From: Bacteroidota bacterium
GTDB lineage: Bacteria; Bacteroidota; Bacteroidia; Sphingobacteriales; Sphingobacteriaceae
DNA: 64,000 nt
Reading direction: 5' to 3'
Assembly (NCBI GenBank): GCA_023450085.1
Contig: JAEXHI010000031.1
Span: forward strand, 124,001-188,000
Part shown: positions 36,295-46,630 of the stretch, piece by piece
Numbering within the stretch: position 1 is the stretch's first letter
How the letters are laid out: each line of letters starts with the position of its first letter
The notes under the pieces: generated by a model
Databases searched by the model: none
Told to the model about the DNA's origin: nothing
What the model saw: the letters and a program-made list of their open reading frames with translations, nothing else
Translations under genes and position numbers: made by a program

Positions 36295-39200
36295 TTAATG
36301 ACGTACAATGATCTTTTCGCTATGGATAATGTTTTGATTACTGTCGCTCACTTGCAACAGATAAACCCCATTGGCCAAGTTAATTTTGGCAGATCCATTT
36401 ACCATTTCACCCTTCAATTGCAATAGGCCAGCGGTGTTAAAAATCTTAAACGTATAAGTCCCTTGTACAAGCCCATCAATGTAAAATTGATTAACTACAG
36501 GGTTAGGATATAATTTTAAAGCGGTAGTAGCAAAGCGCAACACCTTGGTGTCTGAGTATTCGAACTTGCCATTAAAATCAACCTGTTTTAACCTGTAGTA
36601 GTTATAGCCATTTTCTGGTGCTTTGTCTGACCAATGGTACTGATTAATATTGGAGGCATTTTTGTTGCCGGCAACAGCATCCAGTTCTTTAAAACCAGCG
36701 CCATTTATGCTACGTTCTATCACAAATTTTTGGTTATTTACTTCCTGTGCAGTTTTCCAATTGAGTGTAATCTCATTCTGCGTTCTCTTTGCCTCAAAAG
36801 AAATGTACCTTACCGGAAGTACCTGATCCGCTAACAAACCATACGCTTTTAGTTCAAACACCGAAAATCCCCAAACCGTAAGTCTTTTGGTGCAAAGTAC
36901 CCGTAAATATCGTCCCTTACCATGCACCCTTAGTAGATCTCGTCTGGTACCGGCAGCCGTTTTATCAGTTACGGCCAGTATAGTTGTCCAATTTTGCGCA
37001 TCATCTGATAACTGGATTTGGTAATCTCTTGCTGAGGCACCTTCCCATAAAATATCCAGATCGGTTACGTAATAGCTAGACTGAAGATCCACATAAAACC
37101 ATTCCAGGTCACTTCCATGCGCACTCTCCCATCTCGATCCTTCGTTTCCATCAACAGCCTGAGCCACAGAACCTACACCCGAAGAACTTTGCGCTGGCTT
37201 TGTGAGCGCAATATTGGAAAGATCCGGCGCAAACACTTGTACGTTTACCTTATCTTCTACCGTATTAGCAACCGCCTTTATTTCGAAATTGCCAATTGCA
37301 TTGGCAGAAAACTCACCCGTAGAAGAAATATTTCCGCCAGTAGAAGTCCAAGTTATGGCGCCAGTAGTGATGGGGTTGTCATACTGATCTAAGGCCTTAA
37401 CCGTAAATTGATGGTTTTCTCCCGTTTTAAGAAGAATAAATTTAGGCTCAATGGCCAACTTGGTTAAAACCTTTGCAGCCTTTACCGTAATAGGGAAATT
37501 AACGCTGAGGGTACCATATTTTACCGTAATGGTAAAATTGCCAACTTGGCTAGGCGTAAATATTCCCTGCGCATTTATTGTTCCACCGCCGTTAGTTTGC
37601 CAATCAAAGGCCTGTGTGGCCGTAAAAGGCAGTTGGTACTGATCAATCAATTGTGGCGTCATTTCTAAAGGCTCGCCCATATAGGCTACCAATGGATTTG
37701 GGCTAAGCAAAATATTTTGCACCACAGGATTTCGCCAAAAATTGGTACCATACACCTCAAATTCATTAATGCTTGAACCATAAACCGTAGCCCTGGTTAA
37801 GGCCACCAGCCTGATGTATCTAGCTCCTACGGCATTAAGGTCAATGGTTTGGTTACCGCCATTTGCATTATCCTGCTGATAGGCCATTGTCCAGTTTTCT
37901 TCATCCGTTGATACCCATATCTGATAGCTTTTTGCATAAGCAGCATCCCAAAAAAGTTTGATTTTGTTGATGATGTAGTTCTCCAGCAGATCAATCTGTA
38001 TATATTCATTGTTCTTGAATGTACTTCCCCAGCGTGTGCCGATGTTCCCATCGTTCACATATTGTGCCAAGGTAGCCGCATTTTCATTACTGCTTGACGT
38101 TACGGGCTTGTGCAGTGCCAGGTTAACCTCTGTAAGTTCGGCCACGGTTACCGTAGCAGTATCCCTTACCGTACCAGCACCTGCGCTAATTTTATAAGTC
38201 CCCACTTGGTTGGAAGTAAATCTATTCCCAGATAAATTCCCACCATTGCCTGCAATGATCTGGTAAGTAATTCCTGTATTGGAGAATTGTACCCCAAATT
38301 GATCTTTTGCGATCACAGATAAATCAACCGGCTCGCCTTTGATCAGCTGTGTTATTTTAGGAGAAATAGCAATGGAATTGAGTTTAATGGTTTCCTCAAC
38401 CACAAATCTTACATCAGTTTGCAATGTACCTACTTGTACGGCAACTACTGCCTCACCATATTTAGAAGGCGTAAACTTACCGTCTAGTCCTACTACACCT
38501 TCCCCTTGTTTAATCACATATTGCGGAGTGATCTGTATCTCGTTTCCAAACTGATCGTATCCCTTGGCTATAATATCAATGGTTTCGCCCTCCTTAAGCT
38601 GCGCAAAGGCTGGAGAGGCATCTATCCCTAACAATGTAGGCGTATTGCCCATTGGCGGAATACCATAAATTTCAAATTCGTAAAGCGAATGTCCATAAGG
38701 TGTAGCTCGGGTTAAGCCATACATTCGTACATAACGAGTGTTACGATTAACCTCTATCAACTCTGTTTTGCCCAAGCCGTTAACCGCTTTGATCGTCTCC
38801 CACGTTTGTCCATCATCGGAAACTTGTATTTCGTATTGGCTTGAATAGGCTGCTTCCCAAACTAAGGCCACATAACCCACAAAAGAAGTTTGCTGTAAGT
38901 CTACATAAATCCATTGTGGGTCTGCATGCGCACTGCCCCAGCGAGTGGTGTAATTGCCATCGGTAGCGTAACTGGTTAAGGTCCCTGCATTTTCTACCGA
39001 GGATGAATAGGCCGTTTTGCCCAGTGCAATATTTCTGAACTTAGGCGCCAAATAAACCTGTTGCTCAAATACCTGGTTATCTACTGTTGCCTTCACCGTG
39101 TAAATACCCACCTCTTGCAAATTAAAAACAGAATCTGCTTTTACCTGGTTGGCACCTTTTAATATCTGCCAATTTACTGCCGCATGGTACGGTTCATTGT

Positions 39201-41883
39201 ATTGATCTTTTAAGGTCAGCGAAAAACTAACTGTTTTACCTTTCTCTATATAATATTGATTTTCTGGCAAAAGCTTTCCCGAAGCTAATTGAGGCAAATC
39301 ATCTACCCTGATGTTGATATTAGCCGACAAACTGCCGCTCTGTACCGTTACTGTGGCATTTCCTTTTGAAGCTGGAGCCGTAAAAAGACCGGTGGCATTA
39401 ATGGTGCCTCCCGTGGCATTCCATTGAAAGGCAACATTCTCCATTTCTGCACCATATTGATCTAATACCGCAGCCTTTAATAGCTTACTTGTAGTGGGTG
39501 GTACAGTTGATCCGTTTGCGGTTATTTTAATTTCGCTTGGCACCGGCGCATTTGAATAAACCGTTAGTTTATTTGGAGGTGCATTAATTTCCAATATTTG
39601 CGTACCATTGCGGTAAAATTTCACTTTTTTCTGCGTGCTTTCTGGATTATAAACCATATAGGTATAAACACCGGTGACGGGATGTTTATAGGTAGTAGCC
39701 GTGGGCATGCTGGCATGAATGTCCCAGCTGATATCTCCATAGGTTCGGTGCGAATGGGTTAAAAAGTAGGTGATCCCTCCCGTATCATGATTTCTTGCCA
39801 CAGGCATCTGTGCATCCCACATTTTATCAAAAACGGCCGCGGCACTGTCTGGATTAAATACCTGCAAATAGGATATCACGACGTTGCCTATGCCCGATTC
39901 ATAGCTGAGCGCAGATGGCGTTAAACCAGCTTGGGTTTCCCAGCCCCTAATTTCCTTATGATCCCACATCTGCTTATAGTCCCACTCGGCAAAATTCAAA
40001 TCTTCATATAAATATTTTAAGGCTGGCGACATGGGCAACCACTGTATCGAATGCATCCAAACGGGGTCACCAGAAAACCATGTCCACCATCCAATCCCCT
40101 GCGAGGTTAAATTGCTGTTATAAGGTTTGGGATATTTGGTATAGTCGATATTTTCCTTATCCCTGTCAAACCAGTATTCTGCGGTCCCTCTGGCCTCTAA
40201 GGTCCAGCCAAAAATACCGGCATCCCTCATGGCCTTGTTGCCTGTAGCCACGCCCAATAGATAAACACCACCCCAGCCTTGCATGGCTTCAGAGGTAGAC
40301 TCTTGGCCATTTCCATTCTCACTTCCTACACCACCTGCATACGAATGCCCAGCCCAAGGATCCAACGTACGGAACAAAGGAAAATTAGTATCGTTTTTAT
40401 CCCAATTTGCATAATCTTTGGCCACCAGCGTCGCAATAGGACCATAGTTGGTTTTGAAATCATCATCGAAAAGGGCGAGCATAGCACTTGCCATCGTGAA
40501 ATAGCCATAATGAAAATGGTGATCATTAAAGGTATCAGAGTCGTAACTGGTATCGTATCCTATTAGCGCACCCCAACGAGGATATCTAGCAAAAAAATAG
40601 TTGTTTTCGCCAGGCGTATAGGTTAGCCAGTTCACCAAAACATCCTTTAGCCTCGTCTTGCACTTTTCAAAAAGCTCAGTTTCGCCCAGTTCATTAGCAA
40701 AAGACATGTACATGGCCATTTGCAATAGGCCCTTACCGCCCCAATAGGTATCGCCACCAAAATTCCCATTGTTTGCATAATCGGTAATCATCTGCTTCAT
40801 CCGTTGGCGCTGATAGGGATTTTTCAAGGTTTCTTCAGGCAATGGCTTGGCATAAAAGGGCAACATGCCATTAAATTGATATTCGATGGTAAAGTTGTTA
40901 CCTACGGCCATCTTCATTTTGCCACGCGGCGTTTGGTATTCAGCACCGGTAAAACTGAAATTGAGATTGGTATTTTTATAATGATGGGGAATAAAACCTT
41001 GTAAAACATTCAACTGAGATTGCCCAGCCAAGTTTTCCGTTTGCAAAGTCCAACTGGTAGCTACCTTACCGGTACTTTCATTATAATTCCAGCTTACGGT
41101 CGTGTTTCTAGGAATGGTATAGGCATAATTGGCATAGTTCACAAAATCTGATTTAGCTGGCAACACACCTATCGACAAGTATTGCGCAGTTCCTTGGAAC
41201 TCTACCTGCAACAAGCCATTTTTCAGTGAAAACTTGGTCCCCGCAGGGGCATAAACCCCATAAATATCGCCATCAATATCTACCATGAGTTTACTTCCTG
41301 TAAAGGGCAATGTTAAGGGCTGTCCATTATCATCATTAATCACTCCAGCGGCAATATTGAGCTGCAAGGTCAGGTCCTTGGTTTCTACCCAGGTAAAGGG
41401 AATACCATGGGCTGTAGTGACCAGCATCTCTTTATTTCCATCCTTCATTAAAAATTCCAATCCCCAATCGTGCCAGTGATTTGCTTTGGCGTCTTCGGGT
41501 TTAAAGCCCACACCAGCAACTTCAATTTGCGATTTCCATTTAAGTTCATGTCCGGTAGCTTCCCAAGCTTTGGGATAAGCCACAAAAAAGCCATACTGCT
41601 CGGCATTTACCACCTGCGGATATGCCCACAGGTTTCCTGAATACTGGCTCACCAACAAATCTGTCCACCAGTCGTTGGTAGGTATGGGTTTCCCTATATT
41701 TTTATCGGTGATGTACAATTTCCGATTTTCCATCAGATAGCTTTGGTCACCACCTCGATCTTTGGTCCTACTTTTATAAAGTGGCGTGTAGGCGGCATAA
41801 CTACCTTTTCCTACAGATACTGGCTGCTGTGCATAAGTAATGGCATAGCATAGCGAAAATAGAATTGGTAAAAGTTTTTTCAT
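36295..41883 (-). CDS. Giant T9SS-secreted GH81 endo-beta-1,3-glucanase with three discoidin domains
   Basis: 1862 residues. Signal peptide 1-18; GH81 catalytic region about 30-760, with family motifs GKPIPTNDWWTDLLVSQ, NDHHFHYGYFTMASAML and ENGNGQESTSEAMQGWGG (catalytic Glu region). Then alternating Ig-like modules (about 785-955, 1090-1250, 1390-1545) and three F5/8C domains (about 960-1085, 1255-1380, 1550-1670: NIALGKTAYSSS, NLALHKPVTSSS, NIALTKPAQSSS). T9SS type A sorting domain at about 1780-1862 (LKLYPNPVVNQFYIDG, NGVYLLQVSDSNQNII). GH81 cuts long beta-1,3-glucans such as curdlan or fungal wall glucan. Monocistronic, convergent with the regulator gene. Confidence 0.93.
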   Translation of the reverse strand: MKKLLPILFSLCYAITYAQQPVSVGKGSYAAYTPLYKSRTKDRGGDQSYLMENRKLYITDKNIGKPIPTNDWWTDLLVSQYSGNLWAYPQVVNAEQYGFFVAYPKAWEATGHELKWKSQIEVAGVGFKPEDAKANHWHDWGLEFLMKDGNKEMLVTTAHGIPFTWVETKDLTLQLNIAAGVINDDNGQPLTLPFTGSKLMVDIDGDIYGVYAPAGTKFSLKNGLLQVEFQGTAQYLSIGVLPAKSDFVNYANYAYTIPRNTTVSWNYNESTGKVATSWTLQTENLAGQSQLNVLQGFIPHHYKNTNLNFSFTGAEYQTPRGKMKMAVGNNFTIEYQFNGMLPFYAKPLPEETLKNPYQRQRMKQMITDYANNGNFGGDTYWGGKGLLQMAMYMSFANELGETELFEKCKTRLKDVLVNWLTYTPGENNYFFARYPRWGALIGYDTSYDSDTFNDHHFHYGYFTMASAMLALFDDDFKTNYGPIATLVAKDYANWDKNDTNFPLFRTLDPWAGHSYAGGVGSENGNGQESTSEAMQGWGGVYLLGVATGNKAMRDAGIFGWTLEARGTAEYWFDRDKENIDYTKYPKPYNSNLTSQGIGWWTWFSGDPVWMHSIQWLPMSPALKYLYEDLNFAEWDYKQMWDHKEIRGWETQAGLTPSALSYESGIGNVVISYLQVFNPDSAAAVFDKMWDAQMPVARNHDTGGITYFLTHSHRTYGDISWDIHASMPTATTYKHPVTGVYTYMVYNPESTQKKVKFYRNGTQILEINAPPNKLTVYSNAPVPSEIKITANGSTVPPTTSKLLKAAVLDQYGAEMENVAFQWNATGGTINATGLFTAPASKGNATVTVQSGSLSANINIRVDDLPQLASGKLLPENQYYIEKGKTVSFSLTLKDQYNEPYHAAVNWQILKGANQVKADSVFNLQEVGIYTVKATVDNQVFEQQVYLAPKFRNIALGKTAYSSSVENAGTLTSYATDGNYTTRWGSAHADPQWIYVDLQQTSFVGYVALVWEAAYSSQYEIQVSDDGQTWETIKAVNGLGKTELIEVNRNTRYVRMYGLTRATPYGHSLYEFEIYGIPPMGNTPTLLGIDASPAFAQLKEGETIDIIAKGYDQFGNEIQITPQYVIKQGEGVVGLDGKFTPSKYGEAVVAVQVGTLQTDVRFVVEETIKLNSIAISPKITQLIKGEPVDLSVIAKDQFGVQFSNTGITYQIIAGNGGNLSGNRFTSNQVGTYKISAGAGTVRDTATVTVAELTEVNLALHKPVTSSSNENAATLAQYVNDGNIGTRWGSTFKNNEYIQIDLLENYIINKIKLFWDAAYAKSYQIWVSTDEENWTMAYQQDNANGGNQTIDLNAVGARYIRLVALTRATVYGSSINEFEVYGTNFWRNPVVQNILLSPNPLVAYMGEPLEMTPQLIDQYQLPFTATQAFDWQTNGGGTINAQGIFTPSQVGNFTITVKYGTLSVNFPITVKAAKVLTKLAIEPKFILLKTGENHQFTVKALDQYDNPITTGAITWTSTGGNISSTGEFSANAIGNFEIKAVANTVEDKVNVQVFAPDLSNIALTKPAQSSSGVGSVAQAVDGNEGSRWESAHGSDLEWFYVDLQSSYYVTDLDILWEGASARDYQIQLSDDAQNWTTILAVTDKTAAGTRRDLLRVHGKGRYLRVLCTKRLTVWGFSVFELKAYGLLADQVLPVRYISFEAKRTQNEITLNWKTAQEVNNQKFVIERSINGAGFKELDAVAGNKNASNINQYHWSDKAPENGYNYYRLKQVDFNGKFEYSDTKVLRFATTALKLYPNPVVNQFYIDGLVQGTYTFKIFNTAGLLQLKGEMVNGSAKINLANGVYLLQVSDSNQNIIHSEKIIVRH

Positions 41884-42335
41884 TTGGAATAATATTTGGT
41901 TTGGTTAGCTTGATATTGTGGTTGAGCTCCTATATACAGCATCAATATCCAGCGGGTTCATTCATGGTAGCCAAGGTACTCCAAGCCCCCATGATCTTCC
42001 CAAAAACACCACACAACAAAAACACAACAACTTGAGTTTAATTCACCTACACAGACTGATTACTTTACCCCAGTCTAACAAAATCAATTTAAAATTTCAG
42101 CACTTAAGGAGCTTACCTGTTTGCTACCGATAGGCTAAACAAAGGCAATCCAATATTTAAGGTGCAAAGTTGGCTGGAAGGGATTTTTAACCATTTTATC
42201 TCCATCTCAAGATCATTTTATGCCTAATGCCAAGCCTATTGGAGGTGCGCCTTTCCCCTCGCCTCTTTAATGATAAATACAGGCTTGTTGTAATATTGTG
42301 CAGTTGCAAAATTGAGGCAAATTATTGTGCAGGGC

Positions 42336-42343
42336 TATTTTTG
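42336..42343 (+). promoter_or_regulatory. -7 element of the SGNH/discoidin gene
   Basis: TATTTTTG matches TAnnTTTG exactly, 28 bp before the chosen ATG; TTG at 42312-42314 is a plausible -33 box (21-bp spacing). The rest of the 41884-42335 stretch shows no gene and must also hold the GH81 promoter. Confidence 0.6.
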
Positions 42344-42370
42344 CAGCTTACCAAACTAAATATAAATGAT

Positions 42371-45300
42371 ATGACAGGACGGCTACTACTCCTCATCCAA
42401 ATCTTTTGGGTGCATGCTCTCTTTGCACAAACCAACCTAGCCCTCAACAAACCAATTACCGCAACAGGTACGCTGGGAGCCAATGCACCATCGCTAGCTG
42501 TTGATGGGAATGGTGGCACCCGATGGGAAAGCCCTCACGGTGTAGATAACCAAACTTTACAGATTGATCTTGGTGAGGTTTACGACCTATCTGCCATGAA
42601 AGTGATATGGGAAGGTGCCTCTGCAAAAAGCTATGAAGTATATATTTCCGGAAATTCAAATACTTGGACAAAGGTGGGCGAAAAAACCAGCAATGTAGGC
42701 GCAAGAACCGATGATCTTATTTTTGGAACCGAAGCTAAGGAAGCTAGATATGTAAGGTTGAATTTACTTACACGCAACACTGTTTACGGCTTTTCTATCT
42801 ATGAAATAGAAATTAATGGTTCCTTAAGTACTGTTACGCCTATAGCTACCAGTATGACGGTGCAGCCCAAAGAAGTGAACTTACTAGCGAGTTTACCCAG
42901 CACCTATAAAATACTATCCATCAATAATAGTCTCATCGATTATAACGATCAATATCTTGTATTTAACCAATTGGCAAGCTCGGCAGGCAAAAATGCCACT
43001 TGGACCAAACAAACCAGGTTAGGCCAATCATTAAGATGGCACTTTGAAGAAGGCGAAGGCACTACCGCTAATGGCGCTACTGCCAAACTTACGGTACGCT
43101 CCCAAGCTTGGACCCATATTATTTTACAAGAACAAAGTGACAAGCCACTTACTGATGCCGCAGATTTTAGGGAATCGGTAATATTATGGAAAAACTACAT
43201 TAAAAATAATTGTCCCAATCCTAATGCAAAAATCATTTTGGCCATGAACTGGGCCTATGTTGATGCGACTGACTTTTCACAAAAAACGAGCACATTATAT
43301 GCTACCTACATGTCTATTGCCAAAGAACTTGGCATTAGTGTATGTCCAATTGGAAATGCTTATGAAGCGATCAGGCAGGCTGAGGGAGAAACCGCAAAGA
43401 ATGCGCTATATAGCGATAACAGGCATCCAACGGCATTAGCTACCTATTTAGCCTCGTGTATGCAATATGCTTCTTTGTTTGATCAAACACCTATTGGCTT
43501 AACTTACCGCCCTAGTGCTGTATCAGCCAGTGATGCCACTAGAATGCAAAACTACGCTTGGAGCAACTACCAGGCTCACGACGATGTGGTAAACGATGTG
43601 GCCGGAATAGTTAGATTTTCCTATGTTTCACTGGATCAGTTTAACCGAAAAATGTCAACAGGTGCTGCTGCTACATGGAATGTAAATACTGGCGGAACAA
43701 TTAACAGCAATGGTATTTTTTCCAAAAACAGCATTCAGGAAGCTACCCTAAATGTAAGCGCCTCAACAGGTGCTTTTAGCGATAATGCCACCCTAAAATT
43801 GGTAAATGCGGTTACCTTGGTTGCTGAACAATTTGCGGAATTAAGTACCACGAACAATTACACCCAAGATTTTAACAGTATGGGTACTGATGCTATAGCC
43901 ACCTTACCTACGGGATGGAAAATAGAAAAGCGATTAGATGCTCCCAGAACACTGGGCACCTACGCTTCGGCCAGCAATAAAACTGAACAGGTAGGTGGAA
44001 ATGGCATGGCAAGTAATGCCACTAACGGCTTATATAATTTTGGCGCTGGGGTTGCCAATAGTGCTACAGACAGGGCCATCGGCGGTATTTCTACGTCGGT
44101 GGCCAGTGGCACTAGAGGAATCAACATTTATTTACAGATCAAAAATACCGGCACCGCTTCTATTCCGGCTTTAGCTATTGCGTATGACGTAGAGAAATAC
44201 AGAAAAGGAAATAATGCCGCCGGATTTACCATGCAGCTCTACTACTCTACCGATGGGGAAATTTGGACCTCTGCAGGCAGCAACTTTTTAACTACGTTTA
44301 ATGCAGATACAGAAACGGCAGGCTATACTACTGCTCCTGGCGAAAGCAAAAGCATTAGTGCCACCTTAAACCAATCAATTGCGGCAAATGCAAGCCTTTA
44401 TTTGGCCTGGAACTATGCTGTTACTTCGGGCACTGATGCCGCAGGAGCCCAAGCTTTAGGCTTAGATAATGTGAGCATTAAAAACAGTACTGCCAACGCC
44501 ACTGTAGATTACGCCTCTTTAACCGCAACAAGCAGTTACCAACAAAATTTTGATGCTATTGGCAATACCAATACCGCAACTTTACCATTAGGTTGGAAAA
44601 TAGAGAAAAGAATTGATGCGCCCAGAACATTAGGCAATTATAGTACAGCCTCGTCACAAACGGAGCAGATTGGCGGCAATAGCATCGCCAGCAATGCTAC
44701 CAATGGCATTTATAACTTTGGTGCTGGTGTAGCGGCAAGTGCTTCTGATAGGGCTATTGGTGGGATATCTACCGGCATTGCCAATGGGACCAGATGTATC
44801 AACACTTACCTAAAAATTAAAAATACAGGCAATACCGATATCAGCTCGATCAATATCGCTTACGACGTTGAAAAATACCGTAAGGGTGCCAATTTAGCAG
44901 GTTTCAGGGTACAACTATACTATTCTAATGATGGGGTAACCTGGTTATCTGCTGGCAATAGCTTTACCACCACCTTTAATGCTGATGCCGCTACTGAAGG
45001 CTATACGAATGCACCTGGCGACACTAGAAATGTGAATGCAACCTTGGCATATCCCCTTTCCGCTGATCAAATTTTGTACTTGGCCTGGAATATATCGTTA
45101 GTAACCGGAACAGATCCCCAAATGGCGCAAGCCTTGGGCATTGACAATGTGGTGATACAAAACAATGCAGTACTGCCCCTCAACTTTGTCTCTTTTACTG
45201 CCAAAACCAATGGGTTGGCCCAAAAGCATACTTTGCTGAACTGGACTACCGAACAAGAAGTAAATACAGATAAGTTTGAGATTGAAAGAAGTGAAGGTAC

Positions 45301-45703
45301 CCGTTTTGAAAAAATTGGTACCGTTACCGCCAATCATACCAGTGGTACAGCTTACTATACGTTTACAGATACCCAACCCCTTCATGGCATTTCCTTTTAT
45401 AGGATTAAACAAATTGATAAGGACGGGAAATACACCTTTAGTGAAACCAAAAGTATTAAAAATGATCATTTCCCGTTTAGCATCTATCCAAATCCTGCCG
45501 CAGACAGAATAACTGTTCAGGTTCCTAAAAGTTTGGAAGGTGGTAAAATCATCATTTATAACCACACTGGACAGAAAATATATTGGAAAGAAAATATCGT
45601 TTCGTTGGAAAATGTGGATATCTCCAAGCTTCCAACTGGCTTTTACCTCATAGAAGCCATCAATCATCAGCAAAAAGAAATATTAAAATTGATCAAAAAA
45701 TAA
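42371..45703 (+). CDS. T9SS-secreted protein: discoidin domain, SGNH-like hydrolase domain, duplicated beta module
   Basis: 1110 residues from the ATG at 42371 (MTGRLLLLIQIFWVHALFAQ, a good signal peptide); an open extension upstream is ignored because it would precede the promoter-like element. F5/8C about 20-145 (NLALNKPITATG); SGNH/DUF4886-like domain about 165-385 (ILSINNSLIDYNDQ with the block-I Ser, WTHIILQEQSD, DNRHPTALATYLAS with Asp-His); Ig-like about 400-480; two tandem ~220-residue modules about 490-930 sharing GWKIEKR.DAPRTLG; fibronectin-like strand region; T9SS domain about 1035-1110 (FSIYPNPAADRITVQV, LPTGFYLIEA). SGNH enzymes are esterases; a deacetylase of surface glycans is possible. 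Adjacent to GH81. Confidence 0.85.
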   Translation: MTGRLLLLIQIFWVHALFAQTNLALNKPITATGTLGANAPSLAVDGNGGTRWESPHGVDNQTLQIDLGEVYDLSAMKVIWEGASAKSYEVYISGNSNTWTKVGEKTSNVGARTDDLIFGTEAKEARYVRLNLLTRNTVYGFSIYEIEINGSLSTVTPIATSMTVQPKEVNLLASLPSTYKILSINNSLIDYNDQYLVFNQLASSAGKNATWTKQTRLGQSLRWHFEEGEGTTANGATAKLTVRSQAWTHIILQEQSDKPLTDAADFRESVILWKNYIKNNCPNPNAKIILAMNWAYVDATDFSQKTSTLYATYMSIAKELGISVCPIGNAYEAIRQAEGETAKNALYSDNRHPTALATYLASCMQYASLFDQTPIGLTYRPSAVSASDATRMQNYAWSNYQAHDDVVNDVAGIVRFSYVSLDQFNRKMSTGAAATWNVNTGGTINSNGIFSKNSIQEATLNVSASTGAFSDNATLKLVNAVTLVAEQFAELSTTNNYTQDFNSMGTDAIATLPTGWKIEKRLDAPRTLGTYASASNKTEQVGGNGMASNATNGLYNFGAGVANSATDRAIGGISTSVASGTRGINIYLQIKNTGTASIPALAIAYDVEKYRKGNNAAGFTMQLYYSTDGEIWTSAGSNFLTTFNADTETAGYTTAPGESKSISATLNQSIAANASLYLAWNYAVTSGTDAAGAQALGLDNVSIKNSTANATVDYASLTATSSYQQNFDAIGNTNTATLPLGWKIEKRIDAPRTLGNYSTASSQTEQIGGNSIASNATNGIYNFGAGVAASASDRAIGGISTGIANGTRCINTYLKIKNTGNTDISSINIAYDVEKYRKGANLAGFRVQLYYSNDGVTWLSAGNSFTTTFNADAATEGYTNAPGDTRNVNATLAYPLSADQILYLAWNISLVTGTDPQMAQALGIDNVVIQNNAVLPLNFVSFTAKTNGLAQKHTLLNWTTEQEVNTDKFEIERSEGTRFEKIGTVTANHTSGTAYYTFTDTQPLHGISFYRIKQIDKDGKYTFSETKSIKNDHFPFSIYPNPAADRITVQVPKSLEGGKIIIYNHTGQKIYWKENIVSLENVDISKLPTGFYLIEAINHQQKEILKLIKK

Positions 45704-45706
45704 ATA

Positions 45707-45738
45707 GCAAAGGCCCAGAAAACATCTGGGCTTTTTGT
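45707..45738 (+). terminator. Intrinsic terminator of the SGNH/discoidin gene
   Basis: AAAGGCCCAGA-AAACA-TCTGGGCTTTTTG, a 7-9-bp GC-rich stem with T-run, starting a few bases past the stop codon. Confidence 0.85.
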
Positions 45739-45848
45739 TTGCCTTATCACGACTTAGATGAACCTGGTTGATTCATAAGGTTAAAATACTTAGGCGAACC
45801 CAAAACAATTCGAGGCCATTTTCTATTAACCTTATCAAACAAAATATA

Positions 45849-46031
45849 ATGGCAAAACTAAATGCGGGAGAAACCGTCTCTCTAGAAATCGACAATTTTC
45901 AGCTCAAGGTAAAGATTGAGGATGCTTCCAAAAGCGAATATATTTCGGCAAAAGTAGAAGATAGCACCTCACCTAACTATCCCATTGGAAGTATACACGA
46001 ATTTGACCGAAAATTATTTGCGGATAAATAA
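45849..46031 (+). CDS. Small conserved-looking cytoplasmic protein (unknown)
   Basis: 60 residues from the ATG at 45849 (MAKLNAGETVSLEIDNFQLK). A longer frame upstream exists but lacks any initiation signal and has poor composition. The sequence is compact with beta-like strands and charged loops (VKIEDASKSEYISAKVEDS), ending in HEFDRKLFADK. I do not recognise it. A single gene between a terminator and repeat DNA. Confidence 0.55.
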   Translation: MAKLNAGETVSLEIDNFQLKVKIEDASKSEYISAKVEDSTSPNYPIGSIHEFDRKLFADK

Positions 46032-46090
46032 TTGTAAAGAACAACTAAACGGTTCTTTTTCATCGTAACCTTGTTTTGGCGCAAATGCTT

Positions 46091-46354
46091 AAACTAACAA
46101 ACAAGCACAAGCAATGTTACCTCCGCAACATCTCAAGCCTAAGCAATAGCTCTACGTTCTACTAAAATCGGTCTTGGCTGATGCGGATAGTAGCAATTTG
46201 CCCTTTCACTGGCTTTAGAAGCATCAGGCACAGCCGACGACTTTTCCTCCATTGGTCGCTCAAAATGGAGTGCCAATGCCCGGCACAAGGGCAGGCTAGA
46301 CTGTGCGAGGGTATTCAAACACTACCCCTCTGGCGCAATCATCCGCTTGTGCTT
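46091..46354. repeat. Dispersed ~260-bp repeat, copy B
   Basis: First member of a direct tandem pair with copy C (period 264 bp, both opening AAACTAACAAACAAGCACAA). Core identical in layout to copy A, with the shortened hairpin CTCCATTGGTCGCTCAAAATGGAG region (TTT deletion) at about 46246-46270. Confidence 0.88.
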
Positions 46355-46623
46355 AAACTAACAAACAAGCACAAACAATGTTACCTCCGCAACATCTCAA
46401 GCCTAAGCAATAGCTCTACGTTCTACTAAAATCGGCCTTGGCTGATGCGGATAGTAGCAATTTGCCTTTCTACTGGCTTTAGAAGCATCAGGCACAGCCG
46501 ACGACTTTTCCTCCATTTTGGTCGCTCAAAATGGAGTGCCAATGCCCGGCACAAGGGCAGGCAAGACTGTGCGAGGGTATTCAAACACTACCCCTATGGC
46601 GCAAGCATCCGCTTGTGCCTAGG
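46355..46623. repeat. Dispersed ~260-bp repeat, copy C
   Basis: Direct repeat of copy B. Contains the full 10-bp hairpin CTCCATTTTG-GTCGCT-CAAAATGGAG (about 46510-46536) and ends in the hairpin GGCGCAAGC-ATCC-GCTTGTGCC (46599-46620). Frames of 80-100 codons run through the copies but carry unrelated composition and break between copies. Confidence 0.88.
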
Positions 46624-46630
46624 CTGCCCC

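Noticed and set aside
42227..42370. N-terminal extension of the SGNH/discoidin protein
   Set aside because: The signal peptide begins at the ATG at 42371 and the promoter-like element lies within the extension.
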